Assembly: GCA_030512335.1 (NCBI GenBank)
Contig: JAULSU010000004.1
Span: 5,580,001-5,644,000 of the forward strand
Length of the DNA: 64,000 nt
Origin: Immersiella caudata
Taxonomy: Eukaryota > Ascomycota > Sordariomycetes > Sordariales > Lasiosphaeriaceae
Direction of reading: 5' to 3'
A model generated the notes under the pieces. The model was not told the origin of the DNA and did not search any database. It saw only the letters and a program-made list of their open reading frames with translations. This document shows, in pieces, positions 11,679 through 23,031 of the stretch. Position 1 is the stretch's first letter. Every line of letters begins with the position of its first letter. Both the position numbers and the translations under genes were made by a program.

Positions 11679-13455
11679 TCAAGGACGCAAAGCGATGCCG
11701 AACTTCTCCGGAACCCCAGCCCAAGCTAGCACCTTCTTCTGGCCCTCCTCAAACTCCTGCCCAAACTCCTTGCTTCCCGGTCTCGCATCCGTCTTCTTGG
11801 CAAGCAGACCTGCGAACATGTCGCAGATCGCCTTGGTGTACTTGGAGTCTCCACCAAACGCAGTTCCAGCCTCCTTGCACACCTCGCAGAGGTAGCCGTA
11901 CGTGACAGCATGCGTGTCGTCCATGGTAGGGAGCCCCCCGGCCTGGTGGAGAGGCGAGTCCGGCGGGATGTTGCCAGTCACGATGAGGATGGACATGAGA
12001 TCCATCATCTCGTTGACCCAGTCGGGGCCATTCTTGCAGCGGCTCATCAGCTTGCCCTGGAGGGCCAGGCGAAGAGCGGGCACCAGCTTCTCTTCGTTGA
12101 TGTATAGCGCGGCGAGGTACATGCGCGTCATCGGCAGCGGTGCGATGTGGTCTGGCCAGTTGGAAGGGAACACATTGCTGGTGTAAGTCCGCAGCTGCGC
12201 CTCGACGGTCGCGAGATCTTCGTATTGGGCGTTCCTGCCGGGATGGTTGGCGGCCCAGACTGCGTTCTTCATCAACGTGATGATGTTGCGCTGAGCTTGG
12301 TGAAGCGCAGCGAGGTTCTTGCTGCTCTTGAGAAGAGCAACGTGCTCCTTGCGCTCGGACTTGCAACGAGTGCCTACCCAACGTTAGCATCGAGACACGA
12401 GTCACCAAGGCTCAACTTACAACGACACTCAAAGAAGTGCTCGTGCTGAAGAATCTCCCGCCTCGCCGCCACATCAATATTCGTATCAACATACGAAACC
12501 GTAATCTCCTCTCCCGCCGCAATCTGCCTCAGCGATCGAACCCTCAACTCATTCCCCTCAAAGAAGACAAACGCATTCGGCTCACAGCTGTGATTGATCA
12601 CCACCGTCAGGATATCGAACGCCACGCCCACAACATCCCTCTTCCCCGCCATCCTCACGCTCACACAATTCGTCCTCATCTGCCATCACTGTCAGTACCC
12701 TTACAAACTCAACCCACCACAGGAAAACTCACCGCAGGCAACAACCTCCAAGCTAACCCTATATTCACCCTCCCCCCCGTCGCCTTCCCAACCTCCCCCG
12801 CAACATCATAAATCTCTCCAATCCTCGCCTCACTCAGCGAATACTCATTAAAATGCGTCTCCATCTCCTCCACCACCTTTCCCTGCGTCGTAGTCACGAA
12901 CCCCCTCTGCTGCCAAAATACAAGGCGGTGCACGAGCAGGTACTCCCCGCGCATTTGGGGATGTTCCTTTTGAATCTTGCACTCGTCTTTATGAAAGCGT
13001 GTCCATGCTAGGCGCTGGCACTTCTTGGAGCAGAATCGCGCGGTGTGGCATGCGCTGCAGGCTTTGGTGTGGTTGTCGGCGTTGCCGGACTTGGTAGAGG
13101 TAGAGCCGAATGCGTCGGTGGGACCGCTGGAGAGGCAGTAATGGCAGATGTTGGGGTTGGAGGAGGGGTCGATGGCGGTGAGGAGGGGGACTGAGCGGTA
13201 GATTTCGCGGCCGGCGGGGAGGAGAGAGGCGGAGGTGCTGAGGAAGAGACCGGAGCCCATGCTTATGGTGGAGGACCGGATTTGCAGGGGGAGGGTGGTG
13301 GTGACGGTGCGGAGCATTTCATGGCAGAGCTTGGGGTGGGCGTGGAAGGCTTCGCGGGGAGGAGGGGTGAAGTCGTCGTCGGAGTCGTTGTCGAGGGCGT
13401 TGGTGGAGGGGGGCTTCTCCGCGGTTGCGACTTGGAGGGGATTCTTGGTGTCCAT
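11679..13455 (-). CDS. SET and MYND domain lysine methyltransferase-like protein
   Basis: Exons 13455-12733, 12679-12421 and 12373-11679 give 558 residues. Both introns (53 and 47 bp) keep frame. An N-terminal SET piece (GSGLFLSTSASLLPAGREI, residues 67-85) precedes a MYND zinc finger (residues about 104-159: C-x2-C, C-x2-C, F-C-x3-C, H-x3-C). The second SET piece NHSCEPNA lies near residue 270, followed by GEEITVSYVD. The post-SET cysteines E-C-R-C-T-R-C span intron 2, which supports that splice. This split-SET order is that of SMYD-type methyltransferases, which use S-adenosylmethionine to methylate lysines. The C-terminal 220 residues look helical, as in SMYD proteins. An in-frame ATG 198 bases upstream (13653) is an alternative start. 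Substrate is unknown. Confidence 0.85.
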
Positions 13456-14253
13456 CTTGATACCGGTCTTGGTGTCTGTCGTGGAGGAGATGTTGGCGAA
13501 GCGAGAGTTGAGCGCGCGCCTAGTAATGTTGTTTGGGAGAAGGATTGATTGGGGCGAAGGTGCTGGGAGAACCAGCTTTATGTGTTGGAGAAAGGCGCGG
13601 TTGTTTGTTGGCTTCGCGGCTGGTTGCAGGAAATCAGAAATTTGTGGCGGCAACAGGGCTGAAATAGTTTCGGCTTCAAAGACAAAGATTCACTTGATGA
13701 AGATTCTTCGCCTTTTGAGGTTGTTGAAGCACAGATGGGATAAAAGAGGAAGGAGCGAGGCTGCTGCTGCCATCCCAGCCCGCTGAAAAGCAGAATTAGC
13801 AAAGGCTTCAGCCTTACGAAAACATTCACCAGTCTGGAACAGCAAGTTACAACAATTTATTTGATCTCCACACCCCGCTGAGCAGAGCTCGAAGCAGAGG
13901 TGTAGCAGCCCAGATTGCCGACCTAGGTCGGCTGTCCGAGATGTGTGTACGAGACAAAACTCGTACACAGAATGTCCTCACAATATGGACAACATGTAGC
14001 TAGATCTAGCCACGGGGTATATCAACGATGTTGGTGCAAACAAATGCACCGGTAACGCCGCCGAGCATGCTTCCCATCCATGCAGGGGGTATATTTTGTC
14101 AACACAATCAGCCATCAGCCGAAACGACATGCCTGCAGCCTCCCGATCAACAAACCAACCGAACAAACCAAAACCCACCAAACTCCGTCAACTCCATCCC
14201 AACAATGGGAATCCGGAATGCATATACCGACCAAACAAATCCACACATGTGTC
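13456..14253. other. intergenic
   Basis: This is the promoter side of the SET/MYND gene and the 3' side of the coiled-coil gene. No supported gene was found, and open frames here have no recognisable features. Confidence 0.5.
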
Positions 14254-17200
14254 TCAACCCATATCCACCATCGCCCAAACCGTCCAGAAACTGCGTACGT
14301 TCCTCGGGGCCTTAGGGAGCCTAAACACCTCCTGACCCTGCTGCTCGACAGCAAGATCATCATGACGAAGCTGTTCCGGATTTAGCTTCCTCCCCGCGAC
14401 CTCACATTCAACAAGACGAAAGCGACGTAACATGAAATCGATCATTGAAAAGCAATTACCCTCGCCGCAAAACAGTAAACCCGTATCGTGAGTTCCGGCA
14501 TCCTCTCCTTGTGTTGACACAACGCAAAACTGACTGTCCTCACATGCTTGCTCTAGCTGGCCCATCAAGGCTTTGACGTCAACATCTCCCTCGCAGTTGC
14601 TGATGGCCGCCGCCAGTTTTCCAGTGTTTGTCGGCCTCGTTCTGAACTTCCGGGCCCAGAACTCTCGCAACGGTCCACGTCTGTTCGGGGGCGTCGGGAA
14701 ACGCCTCCTCTAAACGACGGCACAGCTGGCAGACAAGTATGGCCAGCGCCACATTCCTCGAGCTGAACTTGCCTTGGAATGCCGGGGGAGGCAACGTCGC
14801 CGTGGCTTGCAAGAACGCCGCAGCTGGTGGAGGCAGATTTATGTGGTCGGTATGAATCAGAGAAGCAACGATGTTCGCCACCGACAACATCGGCCGGCTG
14901 TCATCGTGGTCCCGCATCGAAGAGATGAGAAGGCACAGTTGGATGAATTGCTCAAACAGGTAGGGCTGCGGCGTCACTTCAACGGCCGGAGCAACTGCCC
15001 ATGGCTCCTGCACCTTCCAACAATTCGTCACTGGCGAGTTTTCAACGCACACAGGCTTTTCGAGCTCGCCGAGTGTTGCCAGGTAACTAACCAAGACATC
15101 GTTGCCAAGTTGGGGTGTGTCATGGTAAGGGTCCATGGCGATACCGAGGCCGAGCTGCTCGTAGTACAGCCTGGTCAGCCCGAAGGTAAAACGGTTGTAG
15201 AGTTGAAGGCACCGCTCTAGCTCTGGCTCCTGGTCTTCGGCAGCTGCCTTCTGGGGGGCGCCACCCAGGGCTACACTCGTGGGCGGTCCCGACTCAGGCT
15301 CTTCCGGCTTAAGGAATGGCGCCAGTGTCGGTGTCGGCAACCCTGAGCCCAGGAGATGGGGGCTGTCTGCGCCAGGCAAACTGGCGGATGCGCCTTCGGC
15401 GTATGCAGGCTGCAGCTTCAAAGACTCAATCTCATCGTCCTTGGCTTTGAGAGCTGCCCGCAGTTCCCTCTCCAAAGACAGCAACGCATCATGCTTGCCT
15501 TGGAGCTCTTGCATGTTCTTCTCTTGGCTGGCCACCTCGCCGACGCTCCTCTCGAATTGTTCCTGCAGAGTCTGATTGGCCTGTTGAAGAAGCTGGATGT
15601 CGCTGGTAAGGATGGCGTTGTCCTGCTCTCGTTTAACCTCCCTTCGAGAGCCCTGCTCACCTGGCCCTGAAGGTCTTGATTGGCTTGCTGGAGAGAACGG
15701 GCATCCTCCCTCAACCTGTCAATCTGCTGTCGAAGATCCTGGCTGGTCTGTTCAAGAGTTTTGACCTCACTCTGAAGACTGGCGTTGTCCTCCTCTCGCT
15801 TAGTGGCCTTGCTCTCGTAGCCGTCGATCTTCTCCTGGAACTCGTGGCGGGGTTTTCGAAGGGCGTGGTCATGATTGCGGATGAGCTCAGCCTTGAGATG
15901 CTCCAAAAGAGTGGCCTGCCCAAAATGAGCTTCGATCGACTCCTGGAGCCCTTTGTTGCCTTGCCGCAGGGCCTCGACGGTGCGCGAAAGCTCGGCCTTC
16001 TCCTTCTCTACGGCTTCGTTCCTCTGCCGGAGGGCCTCAAGGTTCTCCTTCTGCTGGAAGACTTCAGCCCTGGACGCCTCGAGATCTTCTTCAAGCTTCT
16101 TCTTGGCTTCGCCGGCCTTATCGATCTCCGAGCTGGACAGTCGTGCCTTCTGTACTTGGCCAGTGATGTACTTGGAAACTTGATCTTGGAGCGACTTCTT
16201 GGCCTCCTCGAGAGCCTTGACTTGGCTCAAGTGAACCTGGACTGCATCTTTGAGCTGCTGATTTCCTTCCTGCAGAACCTTGTTCTCTTTGTCCTTCCCG
16301 AGGAGGTCTTCGGCTCGGAGACTCTTGTTGGTCGCTTGGAGAGCCTTCTTCTCCTTCTTCTCCTTGTTGAGATCGGTAGCCTTGGCCTCGAGTTTCTGTC
16401 GAAGCGAGTCGATTTCGGCTGCCTTACTCTTGAACTTTTCTTGGGTTGACTCGATCTGGGATGAGAGCTCATTTTGCCGCTTGTCAGCATCGCTTGTGGC
16501 CTGGTCAAACTGGCCCTGGAGGCGACCAAACTGCTCCCAGAGAGTCACCCTGTCCAAGACTTGACCTTCAATCGTCGCCAGGTGGCTTTCAAGCTCTTTC
16601 TCAGGCGTCTTTACTTTGTCCTGCAGCCGGCCATTTTCCGGGCGCTCTTGTCAGCTTCGCTCCTTTCCCGGTCCAGCTGCCCTTGTAGTGTATCGTTGGA
16701 TTCCTTGAGGGCCTTGACTTCTGGCACCAACTTATTCTTGACATCGAGATGCTTAATAAGCTCTCCTCGAACCTTCGCAGTCGTGAGCTCGGTGTTCTCT
16801 TTGGCCTCCTTAGTAGCGGCTATGAGCTTGAGTTTCAGGTCGTTGATGGTGCTTTGGAGAGCCATGCTCTCGTTCATCGCCTTGGTCGCCACGTCTTTGT
16901 GACTTTCGACGAGCTCTTTCGTCTTGAGCTCCATCTCCTGCTGCGCGTCACCCAGCCCCTGGCTGGTACCCTCCATCTCCTTCTACAAACTCTGATATGC
17001 CGTTTGAAGCTAGGAACACGCCTTCGCCAGCTCTCGCTTGTCCTCTTCCCATTTTTTCTCCCCCTCCGCGAGCTGCACAACCCTCTCGTTGTTTTCCCTC
17101 ACTAGCATCTTGATGTCTTCCTCATGCCCCTTCTCGATGTCGTCCACCTCTTTCTGGTGCTTATTCCTCAACTCGCCAACCTCCCTCGCTCTCATCTTCC

Positions 17201-17961
17201 CCTCGTCCAGCTCACACGCCAATCCCGCCTTCGTCTTCGTCAAACTCACGAGCTTGTCGTTGAGTTCGGTGTTCTGCTTCCTGGCATTCTCCTCTCGCCT
17301 CTCCAGATCCTCATTGTCCTCGTCTAGCTTGCGAACGTTGCCCTTCAATTCGTAAACTTTCATATCGAGTTTTATGTTGTCCTTCAAAATTTCGCAGACG
17401 CAACCGCGCAGCTCCGTCGCATACACCTTTGCGGATTCGACGGAGTGGCACGAGGTGAGGCTGTCGATGCATCTGTACATGCGCTGGGCATGGTTGCGCA
17501 GCCAACTGTCGGTACTAACGTCGATGAAGGCCGGCAAGGGGGTAGCATCGTTGCTGGATTGTTGGGAGTGGGTATCGGAGGAATCGTCGTCGTAGTAGTC
17601 GCGCGGGTGCTTGTTGGGGCGGGTGTCGGCGGACTGCGGGGTAACACCGTTCGCGGTGATGGTGCCCGACACGCCGCGAATTTTGAAGCCGTCGCTGACG
17701 ACACTCAGATCCATCGTTGTCGTCGGGGTGGTCGCCGGCGTTAGCGGGTGCGCCGATTGAGCGCGCCCTCAATTCGGCACCCTCCTCATGGTTCCAGGTT
17801 CCTGTCGCCAGAGGGGAAAGTTTCAGTTGATGGTGAAGCGTCTCGTGGGACCACTGCGGCGGTGAGTGTCCGTCGTTCTCGTGCGAATACTTTTTGCGGA
17901 GCCGTTTTCGCGGTGATGTTGGCGGGGCGCGAGAGCCCAAATCCCCGCCTTTGTTGGCCAT
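14254..17961 (-). pseudogene. large coiled-coil protein gene, disrupted
   Basis: Reading leftward from 17961, the protein starts with MANKGGDLG and a basic PRKRLRKK stretch that could be a nuclear localisation signal. It moves into another frame near 17715-17750 (an alternative start is MDLSVVSDG at 17714) and then becomes a long heptad-rich coiled coil of roughly 700 residues. Two in-frame TAG stops occur at 17010-17012 and 16983-16985, each where CAG would fit the coiled coil. One-base frameshifts are needed near 16620, 15645 and 14630, the last two beside short homopolymers. The C-terminal third, from about 15350, is globular, with a conserved-looking AFPDAPEQTW segment. I do not recognise the protein. 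The number of lesions suggests a pseudogene, although uncorrected sequence errors cannot be excluded. All other frames in this interval are shadows. Confidence 0.6.
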
Positions 17962-18882
17962 CTGGCCGCGATGTAAGTTGTTGCGCAGCGCAGTAAGTAA
18001 TGTGGTGGTGTAGAAGCAGAGTTGGAGATCTGCGAGCGTTGCCCGGCAAGATATCGGAGCCGGGACACACTTCCCGTTGCAGCGCCGTCAGGCAGTGAGA
18101 CGGACCATACCTAATTGGTTTTTGCTTTTTCTCCGCTGGCTTTTCCTTTGGCGGGGTCTGACTCCGCCAAGCGTCTGGGGAAGCTTCTGGGTTGCCCAAT
18201 TTCAGCTTGGCGCCCTCCCCTTTTGCAGCACCAGAAAACCTGGAACGACTCGCCGCTCGACCAAGTCGAGAAGAACGCTGTGCCCGGCTCACGCGCGACA
18301 CGGTCAATGTCCGAAGAGGTCTCCAAAGCAGAGCGAATGATGCGATTGCTGGTAAGATGTAGATCCTGTAGTTTTATCGAGGCGGTCTTGTCTACTCCTG
18401 ACATGGGTAGTCGCAAGTTCTTCAACGTCTTTTTGCCTTTTCAGGGATCGAAGGATGAAAGCGCACGGTTCTTTCATTGGCCGCTGGTGGCCGTCGAGAC
18501 CTTGTGGTCCCAAATCACATTCCGAAACAGGAGGGAGGAACAAAAAGCAAAAGCTCTTCAATGGTGTCGAAGTACCGTGGAATGCTTGCTCCATCAGCTA
18601 TGACAACTAAAATCCAGGGCCACACCCCTTTTCCTTCCCCGGACGGACCCCGGCCGGGCCGGCCACCCGTTGCCAGCCGATCGGAACCGGAACTGGGTCT
18701 GACCAAACAAAAATGCCAAACCCCTGCAATGCTGCCGTCCCGACGTTTCGCTAGCTGAAGCGCCCTCACCTGTCACTTGGGTATCCCGATTTCTAATGGC
18801 GCCCATGTAGTCTTACAATTAGAGAAGAGGAACACGTCTCTTCCGCGTTTCCTTCCGCCGTGAGCCGTCCGGAATTCCCCCT
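17962..18882. other. intergenic
   Basis: No supported gene. The interval separates the coiled-coil gene start from the 3' end of the next minus-strand gene. Open frames are GC-rich shadows without motifs. Confidence 0.45.
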
Positions 18883-19818
18883 TCACGCACATGCGTATGC
18901 CGTTTTCGTCCCCACAGGTATCGTCGTCGTCTTGGTAAAGACCCCCGGCGGGCCGTACCCAACCAGCCCTGTCGTGACCACCAGAGGACAGCCGCCGCAG
19001 GGAACATACAATGTTGTCGTGGTCCATCTCGCGAATGACGTCTGCGTCTTTCCTGCTGATTGCTCTGGCTGGACTACCACCGTCGTTGGGCACGCTGCTG
19101 GCCCCGGGCCTCCTGGCAAGGGTTGGAGGGCCGCCGTCCCTTGTCTTGCTTGCGGCCTCGCCGTTGGTTTCGGGGCTGCTGTAATTGCCATGGGCGCAGG
19201 CTCTGGAGTGGGCATCCTGGCTCGAACTGGCGCATTGTTGACTGGCGTAATAGCGGCTATAGCTGGCAGCGTGGGCTGAACCAGAGCTCCTGGCGACTTG
19301 GCGCACACCGTGGTCCAAAAGATGGAGGCTGTTTTTGCCATTGTCGTGATCGAGATCGGCATGTTGGGGCAGAAGTGTATCTCATCGTCGTTGAAGACGT
19401 AGTCACACCCCTTGCAGTCCACGCTCGTTGTGGCCAACGTAGCCGATGGGTAAATAGTAAAGGTACCATCCCAGGATGGGCATTTCCAGGGGGTTTTCGA
19501 AACCGTCGCCGTGCACGCCGCGGCGGGCTGGTTCAGCATGACGGTGAGGGCATCTTGGTTGGCGTTAGCCACATTGGGACGATCTGGTGGCAGCTGTCGT
19601 CCGACAATCGGTTTCATGGCGTCGTTGAGGCTGACTCCATTCCGTAACGGTGGATCTTGAGGGTGATATGAGCCATGTTGTTGAGATGAAGGTGAGAGGG
19701 TCGGGATGGCTTCGCCGGATGTCGTTGAGCTCGTCCCGCGCGGCCGGTTGGTCGCTATAGGAGAGGCGGATGCGTGACACAGCAGCGCTGAGAGGAGTAC
19801 AAGCCTTGCGATGTCCAT
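18883..19818 (-). CDS. secreted Cys/Thr/Pro-rich protein
   Basis: A single exon encodes 311 residues. The first 20 (MDIARLVLLSALLCHASASP) form a clear signal peptide. A Ser/Thr/Pro-rich stretch follows, then a region with paired cysteines (WKCPSWDGTFTIYPSATL, then D-C-K-G-C). The middle is Pro/Ala-rich and low-complexity. The C-terminus carries a second cysteine motif (P-C-G-G-C-P-L-V-V) and ends with alternating Thr-rich beta-like strands to TAYACA. There is no obvious GPI signal or catalytic motif. It is probably cell-wall associated or an extracellular structural protein, which is inference. A TTTATAAA sequence about 135 bases upstream is a candidate core promoter. A second secreted Ser/Thr/Pro-rich gene with a Cys-containing Thr-rich C-terminus lies about 3.2 kb away on the same strand. 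Confidence 0.75.
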   Translation of the reverse strand: MDIARLVLLSALLCHASASPIATNRPRGTSSTTSGEAIPTLSPSSQQHGSYHPQDPPLRNGVSLNDAMKPIVGRQLPPDRPNVANANQDALTVMLNQPAAACTATVSKTPWKCPSWDGTFTIYPSATLATTSVDCKGCDYVFNDDEIHFCPNMPISITTMAKTASIFWTTVCAKSPGALVQPTLPAIAAITPVNNAPVRARMPTPEPAPMAITAAPKPTARPQARQGTAALQPLPGGPGPAACPTTVVVQPEQSAGKTQTSFARWTTTTLYVPCGGCPLVVTTGLVGYGPPGVFTKTTTIPVGTKTAYACA

Positions 19819-19950
19819 GGTTGGGCGACGAGGATGAGCGCTGCGTCACGACGGGATGCTGGCTCAGTCCAATTCCACCTATACCGATGCGCGCCGGCTC
19901 CGGACCAGCCCATGGGCCGACCTCAGACGAGGTGCAGATCGATCGGAAGC

Positions 19951-19958
19951 TTTATAAA
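19951..19958 (-). promoter_or_regulatory. candidate TATA box of secreted-protein gene
   Basis: The palindromic TTTATAAA lies about 135 bases upstream of the start at 19818. Position and sequence fit a TATA element; use is inferred. Confidence 0.3.
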
Positions 19959-22605
19959 GCAGTGGGCACGGCTCCCAAAACTGACCCGGACACAGGATTC
20001 CGAGCCAGTGGTCGATTGGGAGGACAACGTGCAATGTCAATGCTGCGACGGCAGCATCGTAAAGTTGGTTTCCCCTGGAGTGTTACAGTCGCCTATGCGC
20101 TGCATCCCAGTGGCGTGTGATGGTGCCTCGCAGCGGTGGTGCCGATCTTATGGCGAGAGACAGCCCGGAGCATGCTGCGTTTTCCAGAACGGGACCACCC
20201 CTGGTATGGCTGGTCGAGCGCAGCACCGGGTTTCTGGTTCGTTGGGCGACGAAGGAAACAACCCTCCCAGAAAAAGAGATGTGTGGTGATAAAAAGAGGG
20301 AACCAGCACGTAAACCTGGAGAAGGGTAGCGGGGCAGCGATTTTTGGAAACATAAAGTGGAGAGAAAGGGTCGGCACCGGAGCCAGCGATATATTGCACC
20401 ACTATGCTACTGTCGAGACCAGTCGACCAGATATTTCGCCGCCACCGCCGCGAGCGTGGGCCGTGCAAGCCGCCGCCGCAGCGAAGTCTGGTTGCGCGTA
20501 GGCGAACCAGACCTGCCCTTGCCCGTCCAATAGCCACGGCCACTGGCCACTGGCTGGTGGAGGGAGATGACTGTCTGGCCCCCCAGATCTGCGCCTGGGC
20601 TTGCTGGGCTACGGCCACCTCACGCGGGATCGGGGCCATGGCGGGGGTGGCTGTCGCGATACCATGCCGTCGCTTGGCTCCGGGCACGTGAAGGGAAGCC
20701 GATTCGAAACAGCGTGGAAGCGAGGCGGACTGAGGTTGGGAAGGCGAGGGCGGGCTTGGCGCGGCGATTGGACGGGTAAATGGGTGGTGCGTAACCTCCA
20801 ATATCGGCGTCGCCCAATCCTGCCACCGTTAATAACGCGATATTACGTTGACCTGACTGTCCAGGTCTTAACACTTCCCCTTCGTATCGTCCTTCCGCCG
20901 GCGAGCCCGGAGGCGATCCGCCCAAGACGCCTCTGCCCTGCGGAACATGGGATGTTGACAAACCCGGTGATGCTGCTCTGGTAATGCGATGGACGTCCCG
21001 CCGCAGTGGACTGCTGGAAGCATATCTTCCGGGTCAGGTGCGTGTCCCGACAGAAAAAGACAGTGCAGTACAACCCCGCCTTGCAACTGACGAAATGAAT
21101 GGCAGGCGGTCTGGGCGGTCGGCTCTCGGAATCACTGATACTGGCTGGATCGGGTTGCACCAGCCAATATGGAGCTGGCTGGCAGAGTCTGGATGAGTTT
21201 GAAGAAGAATCGAATCGAGGCAACCCACGACAAGGGGAACCTGGAAGCTAAGAGTAGCAAGGTTACATTTGACATCTGGCGGGTGCCAATCCACTCGCCA
21301 AGACGGGCCAGCAAGTGCGGGGGACCCTCACGCTAAAAATAGCTCCCACACAGTGAACGCTGGTCCCTGCCTGTTCCTGGCAAGTGGGAAAAACCGCACC
21401 GAGTTCCAGACCAACGACGGCTCTCGGCCATCTTACACCGCAGCCAGCGAATCGCAGGCCTGAACCGAGCGATTGGAACAGCTGCTCATGACGGCCCCCA
21501 TGCCTCCGGTATTGTACGTACATGCATGCATCGAGAGGCAAACAGCATGAGATGACAGGACGCACCCCAAAGATGCATTTAAGATTGCGAAGGCTTCGGC
21601 AGAGCCTGGCCGACCGGCTCTCAACAAAACCCTTCCAAAAGTCGCAGCCACAGCGTCCTCTCCTCCCCACAGCGTCACGTCACCGCACGGCGGAGAGCAG
21701 CATTTCGCTCGGCAAGCGGGCCGGCTAAAAGAACCACCGCTACGCTGCTGCTGCTTTTCTCAAGCCGTGCCAGTGGGAGGAGGTGAGGCTCAAAGGGGAC
21801 GATCGGCCCCATCCCGTCTTGGGGAATGCGCCCTTCACTCCATCTTCCACCCACAGCACACGCATTACTTTTAACCTTACCTAGCCTCGCCCTCACCCAC
21901 CATCGCTTGTCCACACTCGTGACCTTGACGCGCAGAAAATGAAACCCCGACCCTCCGATTTCTTTTCACACCTGTAGTAAAAGCAGTCTGGAAGCCACCC
22001 GAATCGAACCGAACCATACTCTCGACTGGCTGGCTCGGCCTCACAAAATTAGAACTTTCAGCATTGCTTTGCTCGCCTCAAGCTGACACCATCCAGCCAT
22101 TCCCATTGACGGGTCTCGGCCTGTCAACGCCAGCTGAACCCAAACCACCTTCCCGTCTAGTCGCGGGGGTAAACCCGCCATACCATGTCAATCTCAACAC
22201 GGCACCGTACCTCATCATAATTGGCCTCCGGAATCCGCCCTGCTGGCCCGGCCTCAGCCCCCCCTTTTGCATGTCATTTGCATCGAGAACAGATCAGGGA
22301 ATCCTATCCAGGCTTGTGGGATTGGGGTTCGCCGGACTGGGACTGGGACTGTGCAACCATCGGTCGAACCTCGGGTTAATCTATTTTCCCGGACGTGTTC
22401 AGCCTTGCCTTGGGTTGTTGGATACCTGCAGTGGTGTAAGTAGGTATTGCGAATGTGGATCTCGTGACTGTGTTGACCCTGACGGACGGGGTGCCGGCGG
22501 GCTCCCTACCCCGGCGTATGGAAGTAGTGCATGCCCCCTTGTGTTCCCAGAAGGCCTTGCTTTCCGGGGTAGAGGACATAAAAAGATCCGTCGGGCACCC
22601 CCTCA

Positions 22606-22702
22606 CATCTCAACGACGCCCCTCCCGGTTCGTGACGGGGATCCCAAAGATCCCTCACATGTCTCCGTACATCTTAATAACGCCTTTCCCGGTTCGTTAC
22701 GG
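22606..22702. repeat. 33-bp direct repeat, two diverged copies
   Basis: Copies at 22606-22638 and 22670-22702, 64 bases apart. They match at about 26 of 33 positions, and the differences are mostly C-to-T or G-to-A transitions, with the second copy richer in A and T. Confidence 0.6.
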
Positions 22703-23031
22703 TGCCCGTCTGTGTTGAGGTGGCCAAACACATCTCCCCTACCGCGTGGCGGAGTTCGGAGTTCCTGTCTTGGGTGACCCGTTGGGTCTGAGCAGATTAG
22801 AATAAACAAGAACCGGCAACCCCATCTCAAGTGACTGACAGCAATGAACCGCACACCCCATCACATTGACCTAGATTGTGACCAGAACACCTTTTATGAA
22901 CACCTCTGCACCTTTTAGCTACATCCCTGTAAAGCACTCGCTCCCTAACCCGCCATATTATTGCCCCCCTTTTCTAGTCCAGTTCGTATCCACCGCAAGC
23001 CAACAGTCACTGAGCACATCCAACCCCTTGC

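Larger units (their letters stand above)
19819..23031. other. long intergenic region
   Basis: About 3.2 kb with no convincing gene. Several frames are open for 200-240 codons (for example 22064-22777 on plus and 20148-20801 on minus), but they are biased in composition, lack splice logic and resemble no known domain. The stretch should contain the promoter of the 19818 gene and the 3' end of the 25278 gene. A short duplicated segment is listed separately. I see no tRNA. Confidence 0.45.

Noticed and set aside
11749..12408. 219-codon frame antiparallel in phase to SET/MYND exon 3
   Set aside because: Same strand but wrong frame; the correct frame carries the post-SET cysteines and a conserved helical tail.
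15676..16449. 257-codon plus-strand frame, Leu-rich
   Set aside because: It is the antisense of coiled-coil heptads (Glu/Lys/Gln codons read as Leu/Phe/Ser) and has no start context or motif.
20148..20801. 217-codon minus-strand frame
   Set aside because: Arg/Ala/Pro composition typical of GC-rich non-coding DNA; overlapping frames on both strands are equally open.
21980..22030. Possible tRNA T-arm (GGTTCGATTCG on the minus strand)
   Set aside because: No matching acceptor, D-arm or anticodon stem could be found around it.
22064..22777. 237-codon plus-strand frame
   Set aside because: Pro/Gly-rich, contains the short duplicated segment, no recognisable domain and no supporting signals.
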